Below, piece by piece: positions 21,805 to 31,156 of a DNA stretch of 64,000 nucleotides. The translations under genes and the position numbers were made by a program. Every line of letters starts with the position of its first letter. Within the stretch, counting starts at the first letter, position 1. This DNA is from Flammula alnicola. Its lineage: Eukaryota; Basidiomycota; Agaricomycetes; Agaricales; Strophariaceae. The stretch covers positions 62,001-126,000 of the forward strand of contig JADNRV010000112.1 in assembly GCA_015499995.1 (NCBI GenBank), written 5' to 3'. Under the pieces are notes generated by a model. That model worked only from the letters and a program-made list of their open reading frames with translations, searched no databases and was not told where the DNA came from.

Positions 21805-23167
21805 TCAAGATCTGCCGAGCAAGGGTTTGTTAGGGCGACAAGACACGGCATGTAGCAGGAAACCAGACGCACTATGACCAGATATCAAGGCCGTTCCCAT
21901 CGCAATTCGAGTACTCAAGTCGGCGCCTTCAGGCCAAGGAACAGCCCTTGCCCTTCTGCGTCCTGGTCCATGCCCGCGTATCGTGGGCACATGCCCCGCA
22001 TCTGAAGACATGCCTATCTCCTCGTCACTCTCCTGCATCACGCCCGGCTGCGGTCTAGCTGTCCTCACTGCATTCCTTTTCCGAGAAGCTTGACGAGTCA
22101 TCTCGATCTGTTCCGCGTACGAACCTGGCTTAACCTCCGGTTCCCAATATATGAGTTCAACCAGTTCCTCTGTCTGCTTTATGAGCTCTAGAACATCTTC
22201 GGGCAACGATTGCGATGGGGGCTGAAGGCGATGATACCTCCTGAACTTAATCTCTGCATTGATAATTACCAAAAAGGGATTGAGTTCTGCACCCGGCCGG
22301 CGATTTGGTCCAGAGAACGGTGGGAAGGGGGGCCTGGCGAGATCACCAGGCGACTCACGCAAACGGCGATAGGGTGATGGAACATACGTCTTGTGGCCGA
22401 TCTGCGCGGGATCGTAGCAGGTGAGGACGCTTCCAACAGGAAGGAAATGTTCTGGATGGAGCACGACCAGCTCATACCGTGGATTCAAGAAGCTTGGGTT
22501 ACTGAACTGTGGTCTCACGAGTCAGTTATGTGAGTGCCAATTGAGAGTAACTAACGCTCACATCGAGCCTTCGCTGTATCTTTACTCCCCGTTGGTCAAG
22601 ATGTAGCTGTCGTGCGTTGTTGTCTACTTTAAGCATTTTGGTAAGTTCCCTGAGCGTTTCCGATGCGCCAGTCACGGCAATGAGAGCATACGAATCCAAG
22701 CATTTATGGATGACACGATCGACTGGGATGGGGGTTAAATCCAGCCGAGTCGTTATTAGAGATAGGAGTCTACTCACGGTTGGCGAGATTACTTGCGTCA
22801 TCCAACTCGAACGCGGCGTCAACGATACCCAGGTCGATAATGAACTTTTCCTTTATAATAAAATCGTGTTGTTGACCGTTGGGTTCCATGTTGGTTGGGT
22901 AAGTGGACTTACAATTTCGACCTTCTTGCCTGCATCGCTTCGAACGGCACTAATCCAATGTGCACGCTCATGGGTATAGAGAAGGGACTTGGTGATGAGG
23001 CAACGCTCATCGCGATTGATGACGTCGAATGTAGCAGACTTCACAGACCCCGACACAGATGCAGTGACAGAGGCGGAAGGACGCGCGATTGCTGGAAGAC
23101 CGGCTATAGCGGGCATATCAGAGAAGGGTCCCACTGATAAGTGTTTGCGGCGGTTGAAGATTGACAT
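21805..23167 (-). CDS. HNH-nuclease-like (HNH_2 type) protein, 396 aa
   Basis: Exons are complement(22913..23167), (22778..22850), (22562..22722) and (21805..22506), with introns of 62, 55 and 55 nt. The zinc/metal-finger part reads RCLITKSLLYTHERAHWISAV, then SNLANRLDRVIHKCLDSY, giving the His-Asn-His order of HNH_2 domains (PF13391). A typical continuation follows: YELVVLHPEHFLP, LNPFLVIINAEIKFRRYH and LIYWEPEVKPG. The tail is Arg/Pro-rich. Such proteins are greatly expanded in Agaricomycetes; most are uncharacterised, with a presumed nucleic-acid role. The final exon may have a further intron near its end, because acidic sequence (YTSEDEDFLE) lies just downstream in another frame. Confidence 0.82.
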
Positions 23168-23339
23168 GGTGCTGGCACTGGTTCAAGCTCGAATCGGCCA
23201 ATCGTTGTTCAATGTTATGTTTGTTCTGATCACCCTACAACTTTTCATCTTATCTTATCTTCCCAAATCGGGCTTATCTCTCTTCCTTCCTTTGAATCGT
23301 CTCCCTTTTGTTCAAGGGGTATGCAATTTTTTTTCCAGA

Positions 23340-23675
23340 TATACGAGGTACTTTTATTTGGATAAGGACTTGTTAACCCTCCCCCCCCCCTTAGCCATTC
23401 CAAAAAAGGAAATAAATTATCACGTGCCTGATCAGACCTTCCTAACTAAGACTGATCTGCTACCTAACCATGTTCGGGCCGATCTGACCGCTGACATAAT
23501 GTGTCCAAATCTGGACACATTCTTGCTGTTGAGCCACAGGCAGCTCATGTGGGCCGTAAATTCATGGAAACAGTGGATAATACTTTGCAGGAACCCTCTA
23601 GATGTGTTATTCTGCCAAAAATGTACTTCAAATTTTTATTTGGATAAGCCACAATGGGACCCCCCCCCCTCCCTA
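23340..23675 (+). repeat. Two copies of a tttatttggataag plus poly-C motif
   Basis: Near 23348 and 23633 the sequence tttatttggataag is followed within about 25 nt by a run of ten or more C. The spacing is about 285 bp. The function is unknown, and the C runs are also possible assembly weak points. Confidence 0.55.
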
Positions 23676-24057
23676 GGCTGTATGCTGGCAATTGCCGGTG
23701 CACACCCCTTGCTTTTGTTGACTCGTTATTTTATTTCTCTATCCCGTTTAAGACTTCTAACATGGTTGTACGTACCCATACCGTACCGTCACGGCCTGAA
23801 TTCTAATATTTGACAGCCGTAGCAAGTATGGCCGTAGACTGTATTACGGCCTGTACTACATACAGTACGGGTGCTCGACCCACATTGCTTTTTGGCCCCA
23901 CATTGCTAAAAGCTGTGAAATTTGAAGGACGGAATCATTGAAGTTCAGACAATTTTTGGCTCCAGAAGCATGGATACTAGAAACGCCGAGCAGTGGTGTG
24001 CCTGTCCGTTTCCCAGTGCCCAAACACGGACAACATGCCCAGTGCCCACAAAACAAC

Positions 24058-24612
24058 TCAATACCAAGACCTTCCGAGTTCTTTGTCCATGTGATTATAG
24101 ACCAGGTCTTTATCGACATACGACGCATATCTCAGGGATTCAATGGCAGATAAATTAGCTTTCTTGGAGGTTGTCAGTGGAGGCCGAGGTCGGTTGTGGC
24201 GATGGTGATAATACCTGAACAAAAAAGGAGTCACGGTGATTGTAGATGGTGAAAAGTTCAAAGCGACATGCTCGTTTTGCGTCCGATACCTTTTGCGCGG
24301 GTGGCTCATATGGAACTTCATGCAGAGAAGAGCCATGCCACATAAGAACACTCCGATCTCAGCCCCTCCCGGCTCGATGAGTTCCTTCCAGTCCTTGAAG
24401 TGCAGCGCGGACCCTTGTAAGGCGCCATTAAACCTTCGTGTAGGAATCCCAAGGACCAGCCATGCCGTGTTGGCTGGAAGGCTCGATTCAAAAACTTCCA
24501 GCGCGCAAGCTGATTCGAGACACAAGACAAGCCTTAGAACGGAAAAGAGCGCCGAATTACTTGCTTGCCTCGCAGGATTACACGTTAGACTCCTTTTGTG
24601 CTCTTTAAACAC
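24058..24612 (-). CDS. Hypothetical ORF, 184 aa, doubtful
   Basis: An uninterrupted minus-strand frame starts MFKEHKRSLTC and includes a hydrophobic stretch (IGVFLCGMALLCMKF). No domain is recognised. A 129-codon ORF overlaps it on the other strand, so it may be chance. No splice partners were found. Confidence 0.22.
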   Translation of the reverse strand: MFKEHKRSLTCNPARQASNSALFSVLRLVLCLESACALEVFESSLPANTAWLVLGIPTRRFNGALQGSALHFKDWKELIEPGGAEIGVFLCGMALLCMKFHMSHPRKRYRTQNEHVALNFSPSTITVTPFLFRYYHHRHNRPRPPLTTSKKANLSAIESLRYASYVDKDLVYNHMDKELGRSWY

Positions 24613-25006
24613 AATGTCAACGTGATCCCTTGACCCACTGTCAGTGTTTGTTCCTCATTAGCACGGGGAAGGTCAAGGGCTACCTGTTGCCCCTTGCGTA
24701 CCCTTTGATTGGGTCATGTTATTTCGTGCGAAGCGCCAAAATTTTATGACAGCCGCTTAGAAGTCGGCTGGTGACGGTACAGACGATGTCGGAAAGTGCA
24801 GTTGCTCTGGCCAAGCGAGTTAGAGTCAGGACTTGATTATAAGACATTGGTCAGAGTCTGGAGCAGTGGGGCACTCAGTCGACGTCAAACTTCCGCGGTC
24901 TTACAATCCAGAGTTTTCGTTCGACAACAAGGAAAAAGTTATTCACCTGGTCTGACTTTCAAGGAATCAAGGCGAATTATCCAAGAATTACAGGGCTTGC
25001 ATAATA

Positions 25007-25222
25007 CAGGGTCTTGCATAAAAACGTAGAGTCAATCATTCATTACGCATTTGTTTGTACAGCGTTGCCACCTACCAAAAAAAGAAAGATTGATGATATT
25101 GTCACTCATCAGTCACAAAGTTGCTGTAGCGGGAAAGCGTGATATCCGTTTTTATACCTACACAACGCTGTACAAACAGACCTCTGAGAATGATTGACTC
25201 TACGTTTTTATGCAAGACCCTG
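25007..25222. mobile_element. MITE, Tc1/mariner-like, 216 bp
   Basis: The ends are a perfect 35-bp terminal inverted repeat beginning cagggtcttgcataaaaacg, flanked on both sides by TA (25005-25006 and 25223-25224). A TA target duplication is the hallmark of the Tc1/mariner superfamily. Inner parts of the arms (tttgtttgtacagcgttg) remain complementary with mismatches, so the whole element can fold into a hairpin. No coding capacity. Confidence 0.85.
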
Positions 25223-25224
25223 TA

Positions 25225-25380
25225 ACGTTCAGTTCATAATTCTCAAAAATTGTTTGTACAGCTTTGCATATGTACAAAAAAGGAGACACAATCATCAAAG
25301 TTGCTGTATTGGGTAGGTGGCAACGCTGTACAAACAACTTTTAGCGAATTATGAACTGAACGTTATTGTGCAAGACCCTG
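25225..25380. mobile_element. Second related MITE or half-element, about 156 bp
   Basis: It abuts the first MITE. Arms acgttcagttcataattc and its complement pair over about 18 bp. The right end reads gcaagaccctg followed by TA, the same terminus as the first element, but the left terminus is missing. The inner tttgtacagc and ggtaggtggcaacgctg motifs are shared. It is probably an older copy truncated by, or recombined with, its neighbour. Confidence 0.75.
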
Positions 25381-25382
25381 TA

Positions 25383-25839
25383 TCCCCCCGTCATCCTCAT
25401 CAAATTTCAATTTGGCCGAGCACTGCCCAGTGCCCGAAACTTGATTCGGCTCCGGCACGCCCGGCGACTAAAGAGACCAAATTAGGGTCGTGTTCCCAGG
25501 ATCGGACTTCCCGCACGAATTCGATATGTATGTACTTGGTTTCCTCCAATTGACATTGCACTCATTGCTCGCCCCTCGTCAATAAGGTCTACGTTCAGCC
25601 GGGAGACTTTCGTCTAACACGATCTGTCGTTCTAATTCCCAGCTGTGTCACTGGGTAAAAGGAATGCGGCTTTGCCGGTTCCGAATATTCTCATCCCTCG
25701 ATGCCAGCAGTCGCCATACCTCTAGCGATGGGAACTAAGATTGGTGAGCATGTACTATTAAGGGCGCAAACATTTCACCACCCTCTGGATACTTATACTG
25801 CACTGAAGTGGTTTGTGATGCCCTCAACTTCTTTTCCCA
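25383..25839. other. No supported gene
   Basis: Spacer between the MITE pair and the ABM-like gene. No repeat or promoter element could be assigned. Confidence 0.45.
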
Positions 25840-26591
25840 ATGGCAACCGACAGTTTGTAGAATGGCTTGATCGATACGCCATAGCTGATTCTTGATCTCT
25901 TGCAGTAAAATATGGCCTCCTAGTCCCTCTCGTTGCGCAACCAGATAAAGAGTTAGCCGTTAGCGACTTCTTGAACGGTGGATATGATCTCGTCCAGGCC
26001 GAGCCAGAAACATCCCAATGGTTCGCGCTCAAGTATGCGGGAGTGACGCCCAGCACGTTCGCCATCTTCGACACGTTCGCGACCACGTCTGGTCGCGCAG
26101 CGCATCTGTCGGGAAAAGTCGCCGAAGCACTGATGGCCAATGCTCCAAAACTTTTGAGCCCCGCACCCGAAATCGGAGAGCTTGAAGTATTGGCTAGCAA
26201 GGTGAAAGCCAGCGGGGGAGGAAAGACGGGTGGTTTGAGCCTTGGTTTGAGGGTTATCATCGAGGCAAAGTCTGAGAAGGTGCAGACTGTGAAGGACTTT
26301 TTAATCGTGCGTATTTCGCTTCTCGATCGTTCTGTTGAAAGGGCTAAACCTCTTCGATAACTGTAGGGTGCTCTTCCTATTGTCGAAGAAGAACCCGAAA
26401 CCCCTGTTTGGTACGCCATTCATTTCCCTGGAACCAACAAATTCGGAATTGTAGACTTCTTCGCGAGCGAGGGAGGACGAGAGGCACATCTGGTGGGCAA
26501 GGTTGCCGCTGCTTTATTTGCTTCGGTAGATGACCTGCTTACTGGGGCTCCCGACGTAGTCAAGGTGGACGTACTGGCTGCCAAGGTTTAG
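25840..26591 (+). CDS. Tandem ABM-type dimeric alpha/beta-barrel protein, 212 aa
   Basis: Exons are 25840-25852, 25906-26306 and 26367-26591. The first exon is only 13 nt (MATD plus one base) and joins in frame to IKYGLLVPLVAQPDKE. Two homologous halves follow. The first reads GGYDLVQAEPETSQWFALKY, FAIFDTFATTSGRAAHLSGKVAEAL. The second reads EEEPETPVWYAIHF, FGIVDFFASEGGREAHLVGKVAAAL. This DTF...GR.AHL.GKVA pattern is that of the antibiotic-biosynthesis-monooxygenase-like (ABM) fold. Single-domain members dimerise, so two repeats could form the barrel within one chain. Catalytic activity cannot be inferred. The short first exon is supported by frame continuity only. Confidence 0.8.
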
Positions 26592-26866
26592 TCTGGACGA
26601 AACATGAAATCCAAATTTGACAGTCATGGTCATGCGTGCGCAGTTGTATAAAGCCAACTCCACATGTAACCGAATGTGCAAACAATTGATTGATTTTTGA
26701 ACGTAGACCTTCCTCTTTGAAAGTCTTTGTAGTAATGACGAGCCTCGTTATTAAAGTCTTCGAGCTCCATATCAGCTGCATAACGGATGACGAGGAGCAC
26801 ATCGACCAGCGATGCTGTCGCACTTGGCAAATATGAAGTGCGCTGCCATCAAATGCGCCGTTGTCC

Positions 26867-27274
26867 TTACACCCCGTCCAAAACGCCGAGCAACACACTC
26901 CCGACCGCTGTCAGAATCGGCGCATAACTCCAGTGATTCCACTCTCCCTTTCCTACCTGAGCCCGACAGACAGCGCCATCCACAAAGGCGACACCACTTC
27001 CAGCGATCAGGATCCAGCCTAATGACTTGCGGTCTCCAAAGTACGTGGTTGAGTAGATGGCCAGGCCCATGAATATGTCCCTCGCTCCGTAGATGACCAT
27101 CAGGCCGTCGATGAGCTTCTTGTCCGAAGCGGAGGCTGGTGCTTCGAATTCGAAGAACTTGAGGGCGTGTCGGGGCCATAGGATGGCATTGATGCCGAAT
27201 CCTACGAAGATAGTGGCGAAGACGCTGGCGGCGATGAGGAGGGAGGGTGATTGGGAGAAGCTTGACGTTGCCAT
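26867..27274 (-). CDS. DUF4267-family membrane protein, 135 aa
   Basis: This is a single uninterrupted exon. Hydrophob­ic segments occur near residues 11-31 (LLIAASVFATIFVGFGI), 58-75, 85-103 and 115-133, giving about four membrane helices. The motif order GINAILWPRHALKFFEF, IDGLMVIYGARDIFMGLAIY, LGWILIAGSGVAFVDGAV matches DUF4267 (PF14087), a fungal and bacterial family of unknown function. It is convergent with the ABM-like gene, 275 bp apart. Confidence 0.82.
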   Translation of the reverse strand: MATSSFSQSPSLLIAASVFATIFVGFGINAILWPRHALKFFEFEAPASASDKKLIDGLMVIYGARDIFMGLAIYSTTYFGDRKSLGWILIAGSGVAFVDGAVCRAQVGKGEWNHWSYAPILTAVGSVLLGVLDGV

Positions 27275-27302
27275 ATTGTGTAGAATGTGACTTGAGGGAT
27301 GT

Positions 27303-27357
27303 GTTGGGTCAGTGGTTGGTCAGTAGTGGGTCAGTGGTTGGTCAGTAGTGGGTCAGT
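27303..27357 (+). repeat. 22-bp tandem repeat, about 2.5 copies
   Basis: Unit tgggtcagtggttggtcagt plus ag, immediately upstream (5') of the DUF4267 gene. It could affect its promoter. Confidence 0.75.
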
Positions 27358-27562
27358 GCCTTTGAAGTTTGCGCACCTCTCGTTAAGGATCTTTGAGTAG
27401 AATGTAGATGGTGTGGTGGTGATGGTGATGATAGTTGAATTATGTTGATTTCAAGATTCCGCCATCAACTCAGTAAGTTTGGGAATTGGAAAGTCCGGCA
27501 CAGACAACGGCGATCGTGATGGTGGGAATTCCGGCGGAATTTGCCCAGCCACAACAACGTGA

Positions 27563-27820
27563 CCGTTCTGCCACAGCGCGTCGCCTCCGTCGCGACTCGC
27601 GCGGCAGTCGTCACGACGCTCTCCAGTTTTCTTTCATCATGAACGCTGTATACTTGTTAGCGAATCTTAGCAGACACGCTGTACTTTGCCACCTAACCTT
27701 AGATGGCATAGTTACTTTTACTCGCTTTGCCTCACATCTCAAGCGCGACATTCTTCAACCCCAGCCAATCAATGAGAGCAATCCTGCAACTCCACCCGCT
27801 TGTCTTCCTGAGCACATTCT
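27563..27820 (+). repeat. 258-bp duplicate of the KDZ gene 5' end
   Basis: Positions 27563-27820 match 28742-28999 with three mismatches over 258 bp. The copy contains the start codon and the first 59 or so codons of the CxC5/CxC6 gene (from 27639), then diverges to a short tail and stop. It is a truncated duplicate, not a functional gene. Confidence 0.92.
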
Positions 27821-28319
27821 AGCGAGGAAGCGAGGAGCGAAGCTCCGAGCTGACGAGTGAGGGTAGAATCTAGAAGTACGAGTTGTGGCCGCGACGTAGA
27901 CCAACGTTTCATCTGTAAAGACTCATCAGGCGGCGGGAGGTCTCTTTTACCACCAAGCTGACTATTACATAATACGTCCGTATTGGTAATTAATGGACTT
28001 TGCGTAAATTGCCCTCTGAGTAGCGGAATCCACAATGGAACTCGACGCATTAATTAACTCGCGAGGCTCCTGGTATGGGATCTATCCCCACAACAGTAGA
28101 GGACTAGGTTGTCTACTGTTGTTAATAGGTTGATAGTTAATTGGAATTTCATTCATTTATTCGCATTTTTCCAAGATTAGTGACCCAGTTGCAAGCAACC
28201 AGAAGGTGATTTACATCACATATCACATTCTCAGGGAGGTATGTTCATATAGAATGGATTTCCGAACCCAGGGAGGAGAATGACTGATCAAATTCAGATT
28301 TATTTATATTAAATTCGAA

Positions 28320-28406
28320 TTTTTTACATCTAATCGAAGGGTCAGCTGCACAACGGTGGTCCCGGCAGGGACCTCCGGCAGCTGGCACGAGATTAGGTGT
28401 AAAAAA
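28320..28406 (+). repeat. Hairpin-forming inverted repeat
   Basis: The arms ttttttacatctaatc (28320-28335) and gattaggtgtaaaaaa (28391-28406) pair with one G-T. The loop contains two further nested complementarities, cagctgc/gcagctg and ggtcccggcagggacc. It may be a structured RNA, a foldback element or a subterminal transposon feature; the context gives no decision. Confidence 0.7.
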
Positions 28407-28817
28407 ACAAGATCAAACTGTCATTGCTAGTTCAGCTTGGTAGGCTTCCATCGTCTCACGATTGGTTTTATTCAATCGGTCACTCAGTGACTCTGGCTTT
28501 TTAAATGATGCAAGGAAGCGGTCATCGGGCTTTCCAAGCCCTGTTTCCTCTCAGGCATCGCGCAGAGTTTTCCATATGGGACCGAAGTCTACAGAGTCCC
28601 ATAATGGATTATGAATGAGTTTCAGGACATATAACCGGCCCTTGTCCTCCCATTCGGGGGTAGGAGTATGAGGGGTGAGCGCTGTAGGGCGCTCGTCGGA
28701 ATATGACACACCTGAAAAGACTGACCGAAGCCATCTCCCCGCCGTTCTGCCACAGCGCGTCGCCTCCGTCGCGACTCGCACGGCAGTCGTCACGACGCTC
28801 TCCAGTTTTCTTTCATC

Positions 28818-31026
28818 ATGAACACTGTATACTTGTTAGCAAATCTTAGCAGACACGCTGTACTTTGCCACCTAACCTTAGATGGCATAGTTACTTTTAC
28901 TCGCTTTGCCTCACATCTCAAGCGCGACATTCTTCAACCCCAGCCAATCAATGAGAGCAATCCTGCAACTCCACCCGCTTGTCTTCCTGAGCACATTCTC
29001 ACCTTTCTTGGAACTGCCCTTGGAATCCCTCTTAATGCCATGGATGATTGCTGGAACATCTTAAAGGAACATGTCTGGGAAATGCCTCTCACCCCATTAA
29101 TGGATGAAGACTACGAGACGTTCAAGTACTTTGGATGGCCACTCGGCATAAGTTAAATCTATTTTCTTTGATATACTAATTTTATTTGACATATATATGC
29201 TTAGCTGCAACGTCTATTTATCCACCAAATGATTGCTGTCTGAACAACAATTGTACATACCGCAATCCATTGAAGAAAGAATATCACAAAAAAGCAGTTG
29301 TCTATACAGACCATCTAGGAGTGCAACCCAGTTGGAATACATCGCTCTATTGTCCAAGTGAGTGCCTTCTGTGTCTCCTTTTAAAATGATACAAATAAAA
29401 TGGGTAGGATGTCATACAAGCTATCACAAGAACTATAGCGTCAACAATGGTAATCGTACGTACTACTCGGGGGTCCCAGATTTAATCCAAGTCAGGGAGC
29501 ATCAATTTGTTGAAACTAAACTGGTCTTCACGTGGCGGGCAAACATGCTCTTCGGATGGTGAGCTAATTGTTCCATCTTCGTCGCTATCTTTGCATGTTT
29601 ATGTATTATTAAGGTTTTCTGCCTCAAATACAAGCCGCGTGTATCAAGCTTCAAAGACAGATGACAACTATTTCCAGCCATCTGAGTGGAGTCTAAGCAA
29701 CCATCTCACGACGAACCAGGTGTGGGATGCCTTTGTCATTTTAGGGTTGCTCGAGGACGCTATTTTCCGAGGTAAACTACTTGTGGTGCCGCACACAGGG
29801 ATGCAATCAGATCGATTCAAGGCTGCAATGGAGGAACGGAATGAATGGATAGTGCTAAATGGACAACCTGACGCCGTTCGTCATGCCTGTGACAGATGTA
29901 TGCGAATTTTCTTGATGCCAGATGGGACGTTTCGTGAGTCTTTTATTTACTATAGAACACGAACAATAACTCATATTCATTCATAACAGGGAAATGTCAA
30001 GCCATTGTAGGTGACGGCTTGAGCATGGGTCGACCTTGTTGCGGCGTGTTCAAGTGTTTAAAACCACTGCAAAACAATCGGCATCGCTTCTGTCCGGAGC
30101 ACACCAAACTCCACGATATATGCACAATTGTCGACTGTGATAGGCCAGTCTTGGAGGTTTCTGTCGAAGACCCTAAAGGTGGACCACCCAAGATCGTAAA
30201 GAAAAAGACCTGTTCATTGCCGCTCCATCAACAGATTGAGACGAAACACCATGAACAAAGTACAGGCGCCTTCCTCTATAAGGATCGATTACAGCACGCA
30301 CAAATCTCCCAGCCTGTCGACTCTTTTTCTCAATCCCGGCGTGTCCCTGAGCAGGATATCCAGGAAGATTTTGAGTCTTATACTGCTGGTGGTCAAACTG
30401 GAGTAACGGTAGATGTTCAGAAGAACCCTGGGAGCGTGGGTGTGGCAGACGAGATTCCAGAACCCTGTCCTTCAAAATCCACAGCAGGAAATCGAACCTT
30501 CAAGGCACACTTTGGAAGGCGCAGGACCCACAACGAACAAACCTTGGTTAGGCCCTGTGGTGTCATCTTCGCTCGCGCAACAATGTTTGGAGCCGAGGCC
30601 GTGTCGAACTTTCTCGTCATGCTGAAGAATGTGTTTTCGGTTCCAGGTGCTCAGAAACCCGAACACATATTTTACGATACCAACTGCAACGCGCGGCAGC
30701 AGGCAGAGAAAGACCCATGGTTTAAAGGAATCGGCATGTGTGTCGACGCTTGGCATTTTCGCAACAAGCATGCAGTGACGCACGCATATTGTCAACTGAA
30801 CTGTAATCCTGCAATGTACCCTGAACTCATGGATGCATTGGCCGCATGGTTCTTCAACACGTCAATCGCGGAGCAGACAAATGCCTGGCTTGGTGGTTAT
30901 CATTCCATGTGTCGAGAGATGTTACCTGCTAAGTACGAATTCTTTTTGGATGAAATGATCCGACTTCGGAACATTGAAGTTATACGACGCTTGGAGAGAC
31001 AGGGCCACCATCCACGTAGTCTGTAA
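28818..31026 (+). CDS. CxC5/CxC6 KDZ-transposase-like protein, 664 aa
   Basis: Exons are 28818-29151, 29205-29357, 29408-29558, 29614-29933 and 29990-31026; all four introns (50-56 nt) keep frame. An N-terminal helical part (about 1-110) is followed by a CxC5-like cluster (C122, C123, C128, C161, C164, with SYHKNYSV and TYYSGVPDLIQV). A CxC6-like cluster (C305, C308, C322, C336, C337, C342, C354, H357, C364, C369) comes next. These clusters are known companions of KDZ transposases. The C-terminal region keeps FYDTNC, MCVDAWHF, CNPAMYPELMD and SIAEQTNAWLGGYH; D549, D572 and E614 are candidate catalytic residues by inference. The reading frame is intact. Its 5' end is duplicated 1.2 kb upstream. 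Confidence 0.85.
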
Positions 31027-31156
31027 ATAATTCATTTGCGTACTTGTAATTTTATCTACAATAGAGAAACCTTGATTTTCGAAACATCACAAAAATTTCG
31101 TACTGACAAACCAATAACGGAGGGAGGAAAAGAGATACATATCTTCGACCGAGGGA

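Noticed and set aside
22989..23813. 274-codon plus-strand ORF
   Set aside because: It overlaps the first exon of the minus-strand HNH-like gene and has no domain. The minus-strand model has a recognisable family and consistent splicing.
27639..27860. Separate small gene starting MNAVYLLANLSRHAV
   Set aside because: It is the truncated 258-bp duplicate of the KDZ gene's 5' end followed by unrelated sequence and a stop.
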